A program made the position numbers and the translations under genes. Below the pieces are notes generated by a model, which did not search any database, had not been told where the DNA came from, and was given only the letters and a program-made list of their open reading frames with translations. 14,335 bases of DNA from Fidelibacterota bacterium (GTDB taxonomy: Bacteria; Fidelibacterota; Marinisomatia; Marinisomatales; CAZVFT01): positions 1 through 14,335 of the forward strand of contig JACNLN010000042.1 of NCBI GenBank assembly GCA_014381485.1. Direction: 5' to 3'. Shown in pieces: positions 14,007 through 14,335 of the stretch (positions are counted from its first letter, which is position 1; each line of letters begins with the position of its first letter).

Positions 14007-14335
14007 ATGTTACGTAATAGATATCATATTTGTCGTACTTTTGTCTTTGTGTTACCAGTTCTGCTGACAACCCAGAGCAGGGTAGGGGAATGGAAATCTT
14101 ATACATCCGTTCTCGATGTTAGGGAGTGTGTTGAAATAAACGATGAACTCATTTGCGCCACTTCCGGAGGGCTCCTCATATTTGATCGAACCGAAGAATT
14201 GTTTGAAACCATTACCAATGTCAATGGACTTGTAGAAACAGACCTTTCTGCTTTAACAATTGATAAGGAAGGTCATTTATGGGTGGGTAGTGCAGCAACG
14301 GAAGGTGTTGTAGTTTTATATGATTTAGATCAACG
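14007..14335 (+). CDS. Secreted beta-propeller protein, N-terminal part (PorZ-like)
   Basis: The frame from ATG 14007 stays open to the end of the window (109 codons) and is cut by the window edge. It starts with a signal-peptide-like segment (RTFVFVLPVLLTTQS, cleavage near residue 24), then GEWKSYTSVLDVRE and a first propeller blade: EINDELICATSGGLLIFDR, followed by a 'VNGLVETDLSALTIDKEGHLWVG' type blade repeat. This matches the two-component-regulator propeller repeats of PorZ-like proteins in bacteria with type IX secretion; the identification of the group is moderate, as the diagnostic C-terminus is outside the window. It starts six bases after the M50 gene. Confidence 0.72.
   Translation, partial: MLRNRYHICRTFVFVLPVLLTTQSRVGEWKSYTSVLDVRECVEINDELICATSGGLLIFDRTEELFETITNVNGLVETDLSALTIDKEGHLWVGSAATEGVVVLYDLDQ

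Overview
The window (about 40% G+C by eye) is a chromosomal segment of a Gram-negative-type bacterium, most probably from the FCB group (Bacteroidetes/Chlorobi/Marinimicrobia-like). The reasons are a short primary sigma factor of 282 residues, a C-terminal gene fragment resembling PorZ-type propeller proteins of type-IX-secreting bacteria, a lapA-lapB pair that implies an outer membrane with LPS, a SPOR-domain exported protein, and several small exported proteins with signal peptides ending in SAQD- or SQDF-like sequence. A marine SAR406/Marinimicrobia-like origin is my best guess, but it is inference.

Layout, left to right. Bases 1-302 hold no gene but contain a small hairpin and a G+C-rich palindromic repeat. 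Then comes a forward housekeeping block: yqgE/algH-family gene (303-857), a small coiled-coil protein (1026-1430) translationally linked to the primary sigma factor rpoD/sigA (1443-2291), an M23 membrane-anchored peptidase (2388-3335) followed by a terminator-like hairpin, and the tight operon miaB - lapA - lapB-like TPR - SPOR protein (3422-7028). A selenocysteine tRNA (selC, 7082-7174, anticodon UCA) follows. Next are two small secreted proteins encoded convergently (7197-7706 forward, 7719-8126 reverse). Bases 8127-8620 have no intact gene and may contain a decayed reading frame on the minus strand.

From 12758 down to 8621 a minus-strand operon runs in the order: exported DUF302-like protein, Cys-rich MerR-type regulator, TusA-like sulfur carrier, DsrM/NarI-like membrane cytochrome b subunit, DsrK/HdrD-like iron-sulfur protein with a CCG domain, and DsrE2-like protein. 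The pieces fit a sulfur-relay module (TusA, DsrE2) coupled to a membrane quinone-linked thiol/disulfide reductase (DsrMK/HdrDE-like), controlled by a Cys-rich redox or metal sensor and accompanied by an exported factor. Its composition, lacking the usual dsrAB, hdrABC and rhodanese genes in view, makes it the most interesting part of the window. Divergent from it are a site-2 (M50) membrane protease (12945-14000) and the start of a secreted beta-propeller protein that runs off the window (14007-14335).

Points of note: a selC gene with no selenoprotein or sel genes visible; a LapB-like protein without the C-terminal rubredoxin-type cysteines; a probable ATT start codon that restores a signal peptide on the DUF302-like protein; a MerR regulator with a duplicated Cys-rich unit; and a perfect inverted repeat in the divergent promoter region that could be the regulator's operator.
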